Origin: an uncultured Prochlorococcus sp.
GTDB taxonomy: Bacteria > Cyanobacteriota > Cyanobacteriia > PCC-6307 > Cyanobiaceae
Direction: 5' to 3'
DNA: 64,000 bases
Assembly (NCBI GenBank): GCA_902612005.1
Contig: CACMCA010000001.1
Span: 175,969-239,968, forward strand
In this document: piece after piece, positions 48,687-58,571 of the stretch
Layout of the letters: each line of letters opens with the position of its first letter
How positions within the stretch are numbered: the first letter of the stretch is position 1
Made by a program: the position numbers and the translations under genes
The notes under the pieces: generated by a model
Database searches by the model: none
Seen by the model: only the letters and a program-made list of their open reading frames with translations
What the model was told of the DNA's origin: nothing

Positions 48687-49805
48687 ATGAGTCAAAATAA
48701 TCTTTATAAGGGTTTTGAGGTGGAACTTTTCACAGGTTCTTGTGATTCTCATATTGGTATTTCAGCTGATATTGAAAAAAATTTTTCTGATTTTGTAAAA
48801 GAGCCAGATAACAGAAATGTTGAATACATAACTAAACCTGAAAAAGACTATAAGTTTTTATACGAGAAATTAATAACTCCAAGAAAAAAATTAAGGAAGT
48901 GGCTAAATACTAAAAATTTAACAATCATTCCTTCATCCACTCTTTGTTTTGAGCACAATATTCAATTTCAAAGATCTGATATGGACAACGTCTATCATCA
49001 ATTTATTCAAGATAATTATGGAATATCTATTGCAACTTCAAGTGTCCATATAAATATAGGAATAGATGATTTAGATAAGCTTTTTGCGGCTATTAGACTA
49101 ATAAGATCTGAGGCTGCTTTATATCTATCCCTAAGTGCTAGTTCACCTTTTTTAAATAATAAAATTACAGAGAATCACTCTCAGAGATGGATGCAGTTTC
49201 CTAAAACACCAAGTAAGGTACCTTTTTTTGTAAATCATGATGCTTATATCGCTTGGATCGAGGAAAATATAGCTAAAAAAAATATGCAAAATATCAGGCA
49301 TTTTTGGTCTTCAATCCGACCAAATGGTCCCCAAAGACCTTTAATTCTTGATCGTTTGGAATTGAGAATTTGTGATTTTGTTTATGACATTAACTTGCTT
49401 TTAGGGATAACGGCCATGATAGAACTAAGGATTTTAAATCTTTTTGAAAATATAAATACCTTAGATCCTATGAATGCTAGTATTTTTTCTATGAATGAAT
49501 TATCAGAAATATGTGATCAAAATGAAATTAATGCTGCTAAAGATAGTTTGAATTCAGAGTTAATTCACTGGCAAAATGGTAAAAAAGTTATTTGTAGAGA
49601 ATGGATTCAAAACTTATTAACAGACTTGTCATCCACAGCAGAAGATTTTGGTATGAGACATCTTTTAGATCCTATCTATAAAGTGCTTGAAGAGGGCAAT
49701 CAATCTATGAAATGGATAAATCAATATGAAAAAGGCCTTTCTATTAAGCAGATAATGAAAATTTCTATCGAAGATATGATTAGGAGTGAGGCTAAGAATG
49801 TTTGA
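48687..49805 (+). CDS. gshA: glutamate-cysteine ligase, cyanobacterial type
   Basis: A 372-residue enzyme that makes gamma-glutamylcysteine, the first step of glutathione synthesis. FEVELFTGSCDSHIGISADI, SSVHINIGIDDLD and FWSSIRPNGPQRPLILDRLE fit the cyanobacterial GshA group (distinct from E. coli GshA). It starts directly after the trpE stop with no spacer, so it is probably coupled to trpE, though the two pathways are unrelated. Confidence 0.85.
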   Translation: MSQNNLYKGFEVELFTGSCDSHIGISADIEKNFSDFVKEPDNRNVEYITKPEKDYKFLYEKLITPRKKLRKWLNTKNLTIIPSSTLCFEHNIQFQRSDMDNVYHQFIQDNYGISIATSSVHINIGIDDLDKLFAAIRLIRSEAALYLSLSASSPFLNNKITENHSQRWMQFPKTPSKVPFFVNHDAYIAWIEENIAKKNMQNIRHFWSSIRPNGPQRPLILDRLELRICDFVYDINLLLGITAMIELRILNLFENINTLDPMNASIFSMNELSEICDQNEINAAKDSLNSELIHWQNGKKVICREWIQNLLTDLSSTAEDFGMRHLLDPIYKVLEEGNQSMKWINQYEKGLSIKQIMKISIEDMIRSEAKNV

Positions 49806-49857
49806 TTATTTAAATAAACATTTATCTGAACTTTTTTACTTGTGACATAATGATTAT

Positions 49858-52827
49858 ATGGAATCTTTTCGACAGATAAAAAATAATAACGTGGATCTGA
49901 TAAGTAACAATGACCCACTTGATAAAAATCGTCTTCTAATTGAAGATCTATGGGAATCTGTGCTCAGAGAAGAATGCCCAGATGATCAAGCAGAGAGATT
50001 GATACAGCTTAAAGAATTAAGTTATTCAAAACAAATTGATGGCGATAGTTCAAAAACTTTTAAAAATGAAATAGTTGATATTGTAAATTCTATGGATTTA
50101 GCAGAATCCATAGCAGCAGCAAGAGCATTTTCATTGTATTTTCAACTCGTCAATATTTTGGAACAAAGAGTTGAGGAAGATAGATATATTCAAAGCTTTA
50201 CCAATAAGGATGTTCAAAAATCTCCCGATAATCTTGATCCTTTTGCTCCAGCATTGGCGAGGCAAAATGCTCCAGTAACTTTTAGAGAATTATTTTACAG
50301 GCTCAGGAAATTAAATGTACCACCCGGAAAATTAGAGGAGTTATTGCAGGAAATGGATATTCGTTTAGTTTTTACTGCACATCCGACGGAGATAGTAAGA
50401 CATACGATTAGACATAAGCAAACAAGAGTAGCAAATTTGTTGAAAAAAATACAGATTGAGCAATTTCTAACAAAAGAAGAAAAAAATTCCCTAAAAATCC
50501 AATTAAAAGAGGAAGTAAGACTTTGGTGGCGAACAGATGAACTGCATCAATTTAAACCTTCAGTTTTAGATGAGGTTGATTACGCCTTACATTATTTTCA
50601 GCAAGTTTTATTTAATGCGATGCCTCAATTGAGGGGCAGAATCTCTGAAGCACTCACCGAAAATTATCCAGATGTTCAGATGCCCTCTGAATCTTTTTGT
50701 AACTTCGGTTCGTGGGTAGGATCTGATAGGGACGGTAATCCATCTGTAACTCCTGAGATAACATGGAGAACTGCTTGCTACCAAAGGCAGTTGATGTTGG
50801 AAAGATATATCATCGCGACGTCTAATCTTAGAGATCAATTAAGTGTCTCTATGCAATGGAGTCAAGTCAGTTCCTCCCTATTAGAGTCACTCGAAACTGA
50901 TAGGGTTAAGTTCCCTGAAATATATGAAGCTAGAGCTACAAGGTATAGATCAGAACCCTACAGATTAAAATTAAGTTATATTTTAGAGAAATTAAGGTTA
51001 ACACAAGAAAGAAATAATTTATTAGCTGATAGTGGGTGGAAATTTGATTTGGAGGGAGAAATTGATAACAAAAATCTAGATAAAGTTGAAAACTTATATT
51101 ACAAGTCAGTAAACGAATTTACTTATGATCTAGAACTGATTAAACATAGCCTTATTAGTACAGATTTAACTTGTGAGTCTGTAAACAACTTACTTACTCA
51201 GGTTCATATTTTTGGTTTTTCTTTAGCAAGTTTAGATATTCGTCAAGAGAGTACGAGGCATAGTGACGCTATTCAAGAGCTGACAAATTATCTTGATTTA
51301 TCTGTTCAATATGACCAAATGTCTGAGGAAGACAAAATTAAATGGCTTATAGACGAATTAAATACAAAAAGGCCTTTAATTCCATCTGACGTTAAATGGA
51401 CAAAAACTACAGAAGAAACCTTTTCAGTTTTTCAAATGGTTAAAAGACTGCAGCATGAATTTGGAAGTCGCATTTGCCATTCTTATGTAATTTCAATGAG
51501 TCATAGTGCATCTGATTTGCTTGAAGTTCTCTTACTTGCAAAAGAAATGGGACTACTTGATCAAAATTCACAAAAGTCAAAATTATTAGTCGTTCCTCTT
51601 TTTGAAACTGTGGAAGACCTTAAAAGAGCACCTGAAGTAATGGAAAAGTTGTTTAAATTAGATTTCTACAGATCATTATTGCCAAAAGTGGGAGAATCTT
51701 TTAATCCACTGCAAGAATTAATGCTTGGATATTCTGATAGCAACAAAGATTCGGGGTTTGTTTCTAGTAATTGGGAAATTCATAGAGCCCAAATAGCTCT
51801 TCAGAATCTCTCAAGTAGAAATAACATATTGCTAAGACTTTTTCATGGAAGAGGTGGTTCTGTAGGGAGAGGTGGAGGACCAGCTTATCAGGCAATATTG
51901 GCTCAACCAAGCGGCACTTTAAAAGGCCGAATAAAAATAACAGAACAGGGTGAAGTTTTAGCTTCTAAATATAGTCTTCCCGAATTAGCTTTGTACAATC
52001 TAGAGACTGTCACTACAGCGGTAATTCAAAATAGTTTGGTCAATAATAGACTTGATGCTACTCCAGAATGGAATCAATTAATGTCTAGGCTGGCAGAAAC
52101 ATCAAGGTCTCATTACAGAAAATTAGTGCATGAAAATCCTGATTTGTTGAATTTCTTTCAAGAGGTAACTCCAATAGAAGAAATAAGTAAATTACAGATA
52201 TCCAGTAGGCCTGCTAGAAGAAAAAAAGGTGCTAAAGATTTATCAAGTTTAAGAGCTATTCCATGGGTATTTGGTTGGACACAAAGTAGATTTCTTTTGC
52301 CAAGTTGGTTTGGAGTAGGCACTGCATTGTCATCTGAATTAAATTCAGATCCACAACAAATTGAATTATTAAGAGTTCTGCATCAAAGATGGCCATTTTT
52401 TAGGATGCTTATATCTAAGGTAGAAATGACATTATCTAAGGTGGATTTGGAAGTTGCTAGATATTATGTTGATACTCTTGGCAGTAAAGAAAATAAAGAT
52501 TCTTTTGATGATATTTTTGAAGTAATTTCTAAAGAATATAATCTTACAAAATCTTTAATACTTGAAATTACTGGTAAAAATAAGCTCCTGGAATCTGATA
52601 GAGACTTGAAATCATCAGTAAGCTTGAGAAATAAGACAATTATTCCATTAGGGTTTTTGCAAGTCTCACTTCTAAGAAGACTAAGAGACCAGACAAGACA
52701 ACCCCCAATAAGCGAATTTATCATAGATAAAGATGAATCTAGGAGAGCTTACAGTAGAAGTGAACTATTGAGGGGGGCACTTTTAACTATTAATGGGATA
52801 GCAGCTGGCATGAGAAATACAGGTTGA
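49858..52827 (+). CDS. ppc: phosphoenolpyruvate carboxylase
   Basis: A 989-residue enzyme that adds bicarbonate to phosphoenolpyruvate, giving oxaloacetate to refill the TCA branch and feed aspartate. Catalytic histidine and binding residues appear in [23 protein letters not shown] and [20 protein letters not shown], and the C-terminus ends in the invariant GMRNTG. Together with icd it feeds amino-acid carbon skeletons. Start is ATG after a TGTGACATAATG-type AT-rich spacer. Length is normal. Confidence 0.97.
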   Translation: MESFRQIKNNNVDLISNNDPLDKNRLLIEDLWESVLREECPDDQAERLIQLKELSYSKQIDGDSSKTFKNEIVDIVNSMDLAESIAAARAFSLYFQLVNILEQRVEEDRYIQSFTNKDVQKSPDNLDPFAPALARQNAPVTFRELFYRLRKLNVPPGKLEELLQEMDIRLVFTAHPTEIVRHTIRHKQTRVANLLKKIQIEQFLTKEEKNSLKIQLKEEVRLWWRTDELHQFKPSVLDEVDYALHYFQQVLFNAMPQLRGRISEALTENYPDVQMPSESFCNFGSWVGSDRDGNPSVTPEITWRTACYQRQLMLERYIIATSNLRDQLSVSMQWSQVSSSLLESLETDRVKFPEIYEARATRYRSEPYRLKLSYILEKLRLTQERNNLLADSGWKFDLEGEIDNKNLDKVENLYYKSVNEFTYDLELIKHSLISTDLTCESVNNLLTQVHIFGFSLASLDIRQESTRHSDAIQELTNYLDLSVQYDQMSEEDKIKWLIDELNTKRPLIPSDVKWTKTTEETFSVFQMVKRLQHEFGSRICHSYVISMSHSASDLLEVLLLAKEMGLLDQNSQKSKLLVVPLFETVEDLKRAPEVMEKLFKLDFYRSLLPKVGESFNPLQELMLGYSDSNKDSGFVSSNWEIHRAQIALQNLSSRNNILLRLFHGRGGSVGRGGGPAYQAILAQPSGTLKGRIKITEQGEVLASKYSLPELALYNLETVTTAVIQNSLVNNRLDATPEWNQLMSRLAETSRSHYRKLVHENPDLLNFFQEVTPIEEISKLQISSRPARRKKGAKDLSSLRAIPWVFGWTQSRFLLPSWFGVGTALSSELNSDPQQIELLRVLHQRWPFFRMLISKVEMTLSKVDLEVARYYVDTLGSKENKDSFDDIFEVISKEYNLTKSLILEITGKNKLLESDRDLKSSVSLRNKTIIPLGFLQVSLLRRLRDQTRQPPISEFIIDKDESRRAYSRSELLRGALLTINGIAAGMRNTG

Positions 52828-52830
52828 TAA

Positions 52831-53277
52831 TTGCAATATTTTTCTAAAAAAAAACTTGTTCTTCCAGAAGGTTATTTTGTTAACTCTTCACAAATCCCAT
52901 TAGCTAAAGAAGTTAACAAACTTTTAGTAAATTGTGGTTGTGAGACATTTCCAATAAAACCTCTTTCTGAGGCTATTCAGAAAAGTAATTTCTTTTTTAC
53001 TATACAGAGTGAATTAAAAAATAAATTATATGGCTTTGTTAGGGTTACGTCCGACAGGGGATTGAATGCTAACTTGTGGAATTTAAGCGCATTGCCAGGT
53101 ACTAATCAGCAACTTTATTATTCAATATTGCTTCAAGTAACTCTTGAGAAAATTAATAGAGAAATGCCCGGATGCAGTATTTCTGTACAGGCTCCAGTAT
53201 CTTCGTTTATAAGTTTAGAGGAAAATGGATTCATCCTAGATCCAAATGGAATAAGAGTAATGGGATATAAACTTTAA
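52831..53277 (+). CDS. GNAT-like acetyltransferase or unknown small protein
   Basis: A 148-residue soluble protein that starts TTG (then QYFSKKKLVLPEGYF), 3 nt after ppc. The profile FFTIQSELKNKLYGFVRVTS followed by NLSALPGTNQQLYYSILLQV looks like a GNAT beta-bulge and helix, and the ending ENGFILDPNGIRVMGYKL fits the last strand. The classical acetyl-CoA loop R/QxxGxG/A is not clear. Probably an inactive or distant GNAT; family membership is uncertain. Confidence 0.6.
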   Translation: MQYFSKKKLVLPEGYFVNSSQIPLAKEVNKLLVNCGCETFPIKPLSEAIQKSNFFFTIQSELKNKLYGFVRVTSDRGLNANLWNLSALPGTNQQLYYSILLQVTLEKINREMPGCSISVQAPVSSFISLEENGFILDPNGIRVMGYKL

Positions 53278-53287
53278 AAATATTTTA

Positions 53288-53361
53288 CGAGCATGGAGGG
53301 ATTCGAACCCCCGACTCTCAGAACCGGAATCTGATGCTCTATCCAACTGAGCTACATGCCC
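53288..53361 (-). tRNA. tRNA-Arg (anticodon CCG)
   Basis: A 74-nt cloverleaf on the minus strand: acceptor GGGCATG/CATGCTC, D arm GCTC/GAGC, anticodon stem TCAGA/TCTGA with loop TTCCGGT (anticodon CCG, reading CGG), T arm GGGGG TTCGAAT CCCTC, discriminator G. No CCA encoded. It sits between the GNAT-like gene and recF. Confidence 0.96.
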
Positions 53362-53425
53362 TTTAATTTTTCAATTTCTTTAAAGAAAATCTAAATATTT
53401 TAAACTTAGCTAATTTAATTAATGA

Positions 53426-54530
53426 ATGCACAAAAAAAATTTTTTTAAATAAATTAAAAATTAAAAATTTTCGGAACCATAAAAGTTTTGAAATTGATTT
53501 AAAAGAGCAAAGAGCAATTGTTCTTGGCTCTAACGGTATTGGCAAGTCAAATTTACTCGAATCGGTTGAATTTTTAAGTCAATTAAAATCTAATAGAGCA
53601 TTAAGCGATAAGGATTTAATAGAAAATGGCTGCGATATGGCTGTAGTCATAGGACAGATAAATTTTAAAGACGATTTAAAGTTAAATTTATTTCGAAAAG
53701 GCCCCAAAAGAATTTACGTCAATGAATCAATCTTGAAAAAACAGAGTGAAATAAATAATTATATTCGGAGTGTGTGTTTCTGTTCTAATGATATAGATAT
53801 TGTTAGAAGTGAACCAAGTTATCGAAGAACATGGATTGATAAAGTCGTATCTCAGCTTGAACCAATATATTTTGACCTGATAAGTAGATTTAACAGGCTT
53901 TTAAAGCAAAGAAGCCATTTTTGGCGTTCGGAAAGTTTCTTAAAAACCCAATCCTCGGATATTGTTGAAAGTTTTGATATTCAAATGTCAATAATAAGTA
54001 CAAGAATTTTTAGGCGCAGAAGAAGGGCTTTATTAAAAATAAAACCATATGTTGAATATTGGCACAATCACTTAAGTAAATCTAAAGAGAAAATAGATAT
54101 AAATTATCTTTCGGGGATAAAAAATATAAGTCCAGAAGAAGAAGAAGAAGAAGTTATTAGTAAAAAAATAGCAGAACAACTCTTAAATCAGCGTTCAATA
54201 GAAGCATTGACTGGTAAATGTAATTTTGGCCCTCATCGTGATGATGTTGAGTTTCTAATAAATGATATTTCAGTTAGAAAATATGGCTCATCGGGACAGC
54301 AAAGGACTTTTATCTTGGCTTTAAAGATGGCTGAACTAGATTTATTAACAAAAACATTAAATGTTCCTCCAATTCTTATATTAGATGATGTCTTGGCGGA
54401 ATTAGATTTAGGTAGGCAAAATTTGTTATTAAATTCTGTTGGCAAAGATAGTCAATGTTTTATAAGTGCGACACATTTAGATAAATTTAATCAGTCTTTT
54501 TTAGGCTCTTCACAAATGATTCACTTATAA
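53426..54530 (+). CDS. recF: DNA replication and repair protein RecF, start region apparently frameshifted
   Basis: The continuous frame encodes LKIKNFRNHKSFEIDL, the Walker A VLGSNGIGKSNLLE, KYGSSGQQRTFILALKMAE (signature) and LILDDVLAELD (Walker B), that is, a full RecF ATPase for gap repair. But no ATG, GTG or TTG lies in frame ahead of that region. An ATG at 53426 would lead into it (MHKK then IFLNKLKIKN) if one base were missing in the run of eight A and seven T at 53432-53446. The coordinates assume this; the product would be 367 residues. Starting at ATT is an alternative. Confidence 0.88.
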
Positions 54531-54582
54531 TTATAAAAAGTAATGATTTTTAGCTAATCTTGAAGTCACATAAATTTCTTAA

Positions 54583-55017
54583 ATGGAAATCTACAAAAAA
54601 AGTCAAATTTTAAGTTCGTTTAGTGATGAGCAAAAATTAAGTCATCAAAGTAAACATCTTTTGTTGGAACTTTATAGATGCAATTGCGAAAAATTAAATG
54701 ACGAATCCTTTTTGCGCTGTATTTTAAACAGAGCTGCTAAATTGGCGAATGCAACAGTTTTGAATTTGATAAGTAATAAATTTGAGCCTCAGGGGGTAAC
54801 TGCAATTGCATTATTGGCAGAATCTCATATTTCAATACATACTTGGCCTGAATCTAATTATTCTGCAGTCGATATTTTTACATGTGGTCAAAATATGATT
54901 CCTGAACTAGCTAGTCAATATTTAATTGAATCTTTGATGGCAAAAGAGCATTCTTTGCGTGTCATTGAGCGAAATCCACCTTCAGCAGTACCTAAACAGA
55001 TTAGAACTGCTGTTTAA
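54583..55017 (+). CDS. speD: S-adenosylmethionine decarboxylase proenzyme
   Basis: A 144-residue precursor that cleaves itself to give a pyruvoyl enzyme. The processed serine is in AESHISIHTWPE, followed by YSAVDIFTCG with the catalytic Cys. The product feeds spermidine synthesis. Size is normal for the short bacterial (class 1B-like) form. It has its own spacer after recF and lies only 6 nt from the convergent larE end. Confidence 0.94.
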   Translation: MEIYKKSQILSSFSDEQKLSHQSKHLLLELYRCNCEKLNDESFLRCILNRAAKLANATVLNLISNKFEPQGVTAIALLAESHISIHTWPESNYSAVDIFTCGQNMIPELASQYLIESLMAKEHSLRVIERNPPSAVPKQIRTAV

Positions 55018-55023
55018 TAAACT

Positions 55024-55848
55024 TCACCTATTTAATTTTCCGCTTATTAGTCCTTCAAGATCTAAGCTTGTGCAATTAAATCCTAAATTAGAAAAATATT
55101 GAACTAACTCACTAAAATTATATTTGTTAAAAAAATGCTTTAATTCATCTTGGGGAATTTCTATTCTTGCAGTTGAGCCTTGGCATCGTACTCTAACCTC
55201 CGATAAGCCACCTTCTTTAAGGTATTCTTCTGCTTTTTCAACCATTTTTAGCCTTTCACTACTAATTTCATGGCCATAAGGAAATCTTGATGATAAGCAA
55301 GGTTGAGCAGGCTTATCCCACCATGGAAAACCTAATGCTTTTGATATATCCCTAATGTCTTGTTTTGAGAATTTAAATTTTGCAAGAGGAGAGATAACTC
55401 CTGCTTGTTTTGAAGCTTGTATACCTGGTCTGTAATCTTTAAGATCATCAAGATTAACTCCATCTAAAACAATCTTGTAATTAAGTTTTTTAGAGAGGTA
55501 GGTTGTATGTTGGTGGAGCTCTTTTTTGCATGCAAAGCACCTATCCTTAGGGTTTGAACTATAACTTGCTTGGTCTAATTCTGATGTTTTAATTTCTAAA
55601 TGCTTTACTCCAATCCATTTTGCTTGACTTCTTGCTTCTTCTCGAAGAGTGTTGGCTAATGCAGGAGAAATACCCGTTATTGCAATTGCTTTGGTACCTA
55701 ATTGCTCGAATGCTAATGCTGCTACTAATGTACTATCAACCCCTCCAGAATAAGCAATACAAACACTTTCAAGATTCTTAATATATCTTCTTATTGTATA
55801 AAGCTTTTTACTTTGTTCATCAGAGAGAATTTCTAGTTGATTGAACAT
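55024..55848 (-). CDS. larE: ATP-dependent sacrificial sulfur transferase, LarE family
   Basis: A 274-residue PP-loop protein. IAYSGGVDSTLVAALA is the SGGxDS ATP-pyrophosphatase motif and RCFACKKELHQHT contains the CxxC of LarE; FSKQDIRDISKALGFPWWDK and QPCLSSRFPYG are further blocks. LarE donates its own cysteine sulfur to build the nickel-pincer cofactor of lactate racemase; no larA, larB or larC lies nearby, so the target here is open. The ATG at MFNQLEIL is preferred to a TTG seven codons upstream. Confidence 0.85.
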   Translation of the reverse strand: MFNQLEILSDEQSKKLYTIRRYIKNLESVCIAYSGGVDSTLVAALAFEQLGTKAIAITGISPALANTLREEARSQAKWIGVKHLEIKTSELDQASYSSNPKDRCFACKKELHQHTTYLSKKLNYKIVLDGVNLDDLKDYRPGIQASKQAGVISPLAKFKFSKQDIRDISKALGFPWWDKPAQPCLSSRFPYGHEISSERLKMVEKAEEYLKEGGLSEVRVRCQGSTARIEIPQDELKHFFNKYNFSELVQYFSNLGFNCTSLDLEGLISGKLNR

Positions 55849-55956
55849 GCTAATTACTTTAAAATTCAAATTAAATATAAATAGGTTGAATTTATTATTA
55901 AATCTTTAATAATATTCTTATTTATATATTAGATTAAATCTATCAATTTTGTTCAA

Positions 55957-57117
55957 TTGGCGAATACGAATAGAAATAGAGGAATTGGAATTGTCACTGC
56001 AAGTGACAGTCAAGAGAGATCAAAAGGTCAATTACATATTTATGATGGAGAGGGTAAGGGAAAAAGTCAGGCTGCTTTGGGAGTAGTACTCAGGACAATA
56101 GGACTAGGAATTTGCGAAAAAAGACAGTCAAGAGTTTTACTTCTAAGATTTTTAAAAGGTCCTGAGAGGCCATATGACGAGGATGCAGCTATAGAGGCTT
56201 TGCAAAGAGGCTTTCCACATTTAATTGACCATGTTAGGACAGGAAGATCTGAATTTTTTACTGCTGACCAAGTGACAAAGTTTGATATTGGTGAGGCTGA
56301 GAGAGGTTGGAATATTGCTAAAGGAGCAATTGCAAGTTCTCTTTATTCTGTAGTTGTACTAGATGAGTTGAATCCAGTTCTTGATTTAGGAATGCTTAAT
56401 ATCAATGAAGTAGTTAATTCTCTTCAAAATCGTCCAGATGGATTAGAAATAATTATTACAGGAAGGGCAGCCCCTTCCTCTTTAGTGAGAATATCTCAAC
56501 TCCATTCAGAAATGAGATCACGTTTGACAGGAGATTTATCAATACTAACCAGACAAGGTAGTTGTAGTGGTGGAATTGAGATTTATACAGGTGAAGGAAA
56601 GGGTAAATCCACAAGCGCACTTGGTAAGGCTCTTCAAGCTATCGGTAAAGGAATATCTCAAGATAAAAGTCATAGAGTTTTAATTTTACAGTGGTTAAAA
56701 GGTGGCAATGGTTATACCGAAGATGCTGCCATAGAAGCTTTGAGAGAGAGTTACCCCCACTTAGTAGATCATTTGCGTTCAGGTAGAGATGCCATCGTAT
56801 GGAGAGGTCAGCAACAACCAATTGATTATGTTGAGGCTGAAAGAGCTTGGGAAATTGCTAAAGCTGCTATTTTGTCTGGTTTGTATAAAACAATTATTTT
56901 AGATGAATTGAATCCAACTGTTGATTTAGAGCTTTTACCTGTGGAATCAATACATCAAACGCTCTTAAAAAAACCATCAGACACTGAAGTTATCATTACT
57001 GGTAGGTGTAAAAATGAACCTTCATACTTTGAACTCGCTGATGTTTACTCTGAAATGGTTTGTCATAAGCATTATGCAAATGTTGGAGTTGATTTGAAAA
57101 GAGGTGTAGATTACTAA
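55957..57117 (+). CDS. tandem CobO/BtuR-like cobalamin adenosyltransferase family protein
   Basis: A 386-residue protein made of two CobO-type P-loop domains in a row (about residues 24-195 and 206-386). Each has its own Walker A, GEGKGKSQAALG and GEGKGKSTSALG, and its own LDELNP block, and the second ends KHYANVGVDLKRGVDY like CobO's tail. CobO family enzymes transfer an adenosyl group to corrin cobalt. Both sites look intact. Start is TTG (then ANTNRNRGI). Convergent with moeB after 12 nt. Whether it acts on corrinoids or has another role is open. Confidence 0.85.
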   Translation: MANTNRNRGIGIVTASDSQERSKGQLHIYDGEGKGKSQAALGVVLRTIGLGICEKRQSRVLLLRFLKGPERPYDEDAAIEALQRGFPHLIDHVRTGRSEFFTADQVTKFDIGEAERGWNIAKGAIASSLYSVVVLDELNPVLDLGMLNINEVVNSLQNRPDGLEIIITGRAAPSSLVRISQLHSEMRSRLTGDLSILTRQGSCSGGIEIYTGEGKGKSTSALGKALQAIGKGISQDKSHRVLILQWLKGGNGYTEDAAIEALRESYPHLVDHLRSGRDAIVWRGQQQPIDYVEAERAWEIAKAAILSGLYKTIILDELNPTVDLELLPVESIHQTLLKKPSDTEVIITGRCKNEPSYFELADVYSEMVCHKHYANVGVDLKRGVDY

Positions 57118-57129
57118 ATATTCTTAAAA

Positions 57130-58278
57130 TTATTTGTTGAACAATATTTTTTTTACTTTTTCAATGCCGCCTTCAATAGATTTTGACTGAATTTTGAATT
57201 GAGATAAGATTCTTGAAGCTTTTTCAGAACGTTTACCCGATTTACATATAGTAAAAACCTCTTTACTTAAACTTTCTTTTTGAATAAATTTTAAGTCAGA
57301 TTCTTGGTTCAAATGACTTAAGGGAATTGATATAGATCCTTCTATTGCGGAATTAGAAAATTCTTCATTTTCTCTAACATCAATTAAAAGAATTTTGTTA
57401 GGTTTTGCCTTGTATAAACTATTAAAGTCATTGGCATTAATACTAGTGATTTCATGAGTTTTTTCGCAGTATTCATGGCTATCATAAAAGACCTTAAACT
57501 GAGAAAGATTTTTTATTCGTTTATTTAATTCATCACTTTTTAGATGTAATTTTTTCATATTCATATTCAATAGATCAAAAATTAAAATCTTCCCATCTAA
57601 AATTTCACCTTTTTTCAAAATGATTTTGATAATTTCATTAACCTGAAGAATTCCTATTAAACCTGTTGAAACTCCTACAACCCCATATTCTGCGCAACTT
57701 GGGGCAGCATTTTTTGAAGGTGATTCTGGAAGTAAGTCTCTTAAATTAGGACTATTTTTATATAAATTGAATACACTAACTTGTCCTTCAAAGCCTTGTA
57801 CACTTCCAAAGACTAGGGGTTTATTCAATATTAGGCATGAATCATTTATTAAATATCTAGTGCCAAAGTTATCCGAGCAATCGCAAATAACATCAAACCC
57901 ATTTATTATCTGAAGGGCATTTTTAGGATTAATTCTCTCTGAAAAGGTTAATATTTCACAATTAGGATTGAATTTTTTAATTCTTTCCCTAGCAGAATCA
58001 ATTTTAAGATCGCCAATAGTATTTGTTTCATGAATTATCTGCCTCTGGAGATTAGATTTTTCAACTTGATCGTTATCAACTATTCCAATCCTCCCAATTC
58101 CTGTTGCAGCTAGATAAAGCAAAACAGAAGACCCAAGCCCACCTGCTCCAATGCATAATACTGAACTGTTTTTAAGATTAAGTTGACCCTCATAACCGAT
58201 CTCTAGGAGGGTTAAATGTTTTTGATATCTTTCTTCTTCATCAGAGGTTAAGAAATTAAATTTGATATCTTTGGACAT
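57130..58278 (-). CDS. moeB: ThiF/MoeB-type adenylyltransferase with C-terminal rhodanese domain
   Basis: A 382-residue protein. The N-terminal ~260 residues form an E1-like adenylation domain: VLCIGAGGLGSSVLLYLA binds ATP and DCSDNFGTRYLIND is conserved. The residues PSCAEYGVVGV keep the known cysteine, but the two CxxC zinc pairs of E. coli MoeB are absent. Residues ~290-380 are a rhodanese domain with the active-site loop CKSGKRSEKASR. Such fusions activate and thiolate ThiS/MoaD-like sulfur carriers, or Urm1-like ones. Target (thiamine or Mo cofactor) cannot be told. Confidence 0.9.
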   Translation of the reverse strand: MSKDIKFNFLTSDEEERYQKHLTLLEIGYEGQLNLKNSSVLCIGAGGLGSSVLLYLAATGIGRIGIVDNDQVEKSNLQRQIIHETNTIGDLKIDSARERIKKFNPNCEILTFSERINPKNALQIINGFDVICDCSDNFGTRYLINDSCLILNKPLVFGSVQGFEGQVSVFNLYKNSPNLRDLLPESPSKNAAPSCAEYGVVGVSTGLIGILQVNEIIKIILKKGEILDGKILIFDLLNMNMKKLHLKSDELNKRIKNLSQFKVFYDSHEYCEKTHEITSINANDFNSLYKAKPNKILLIDVRENEEFSNSAIEGSISIPLSHLNQESDLKFIQKESLSKEVFTICKSGKRSEKASRILSQFKIQSKSIEGGIEKVKKILFNK

Positions 58279-58571
58279 ATCGAGTCTTTAATTTTTGCGA
58301 GCTAAACTATGAAAACATAATAAATAAAATAAAAATTTTAGTCTTTTAAATTTCCCTTCTTGATGTGATTTATTAATGTTTTTGTTAGAACTAGACGATA
58401 ATGTGAAGTTTTTATAAATCAATTTTAAGTTGAAATATCTTCAGAAACTCTATATACCAACGCCTTTAAAAAATACAAAATGTTTCGGTTCGGAATTTTG
58501 CACAACAAAAAGGTAGTCAACAGACGTTTTTTCCGATACTGTCTGGTTCATATATTAAGTTTACTGAATTC
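58279..58571 (+). other. 293-nt spacer between moeB and the CAAD gene
   Basis: AT-rich, with a few GC-bearing landmarks near its 3' end: a near-repeat TTTCGGTTCGGAA around 58483-58496 and an inverted pair CAGAC/GTCTG at 58521-58525 and 58541-58545. It holds the promoters of moeB (leftward) and the CAAD gene (rightward). No ORF of note; a long 5' UTR or a small RNA is possible. Confidence 0.4.
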
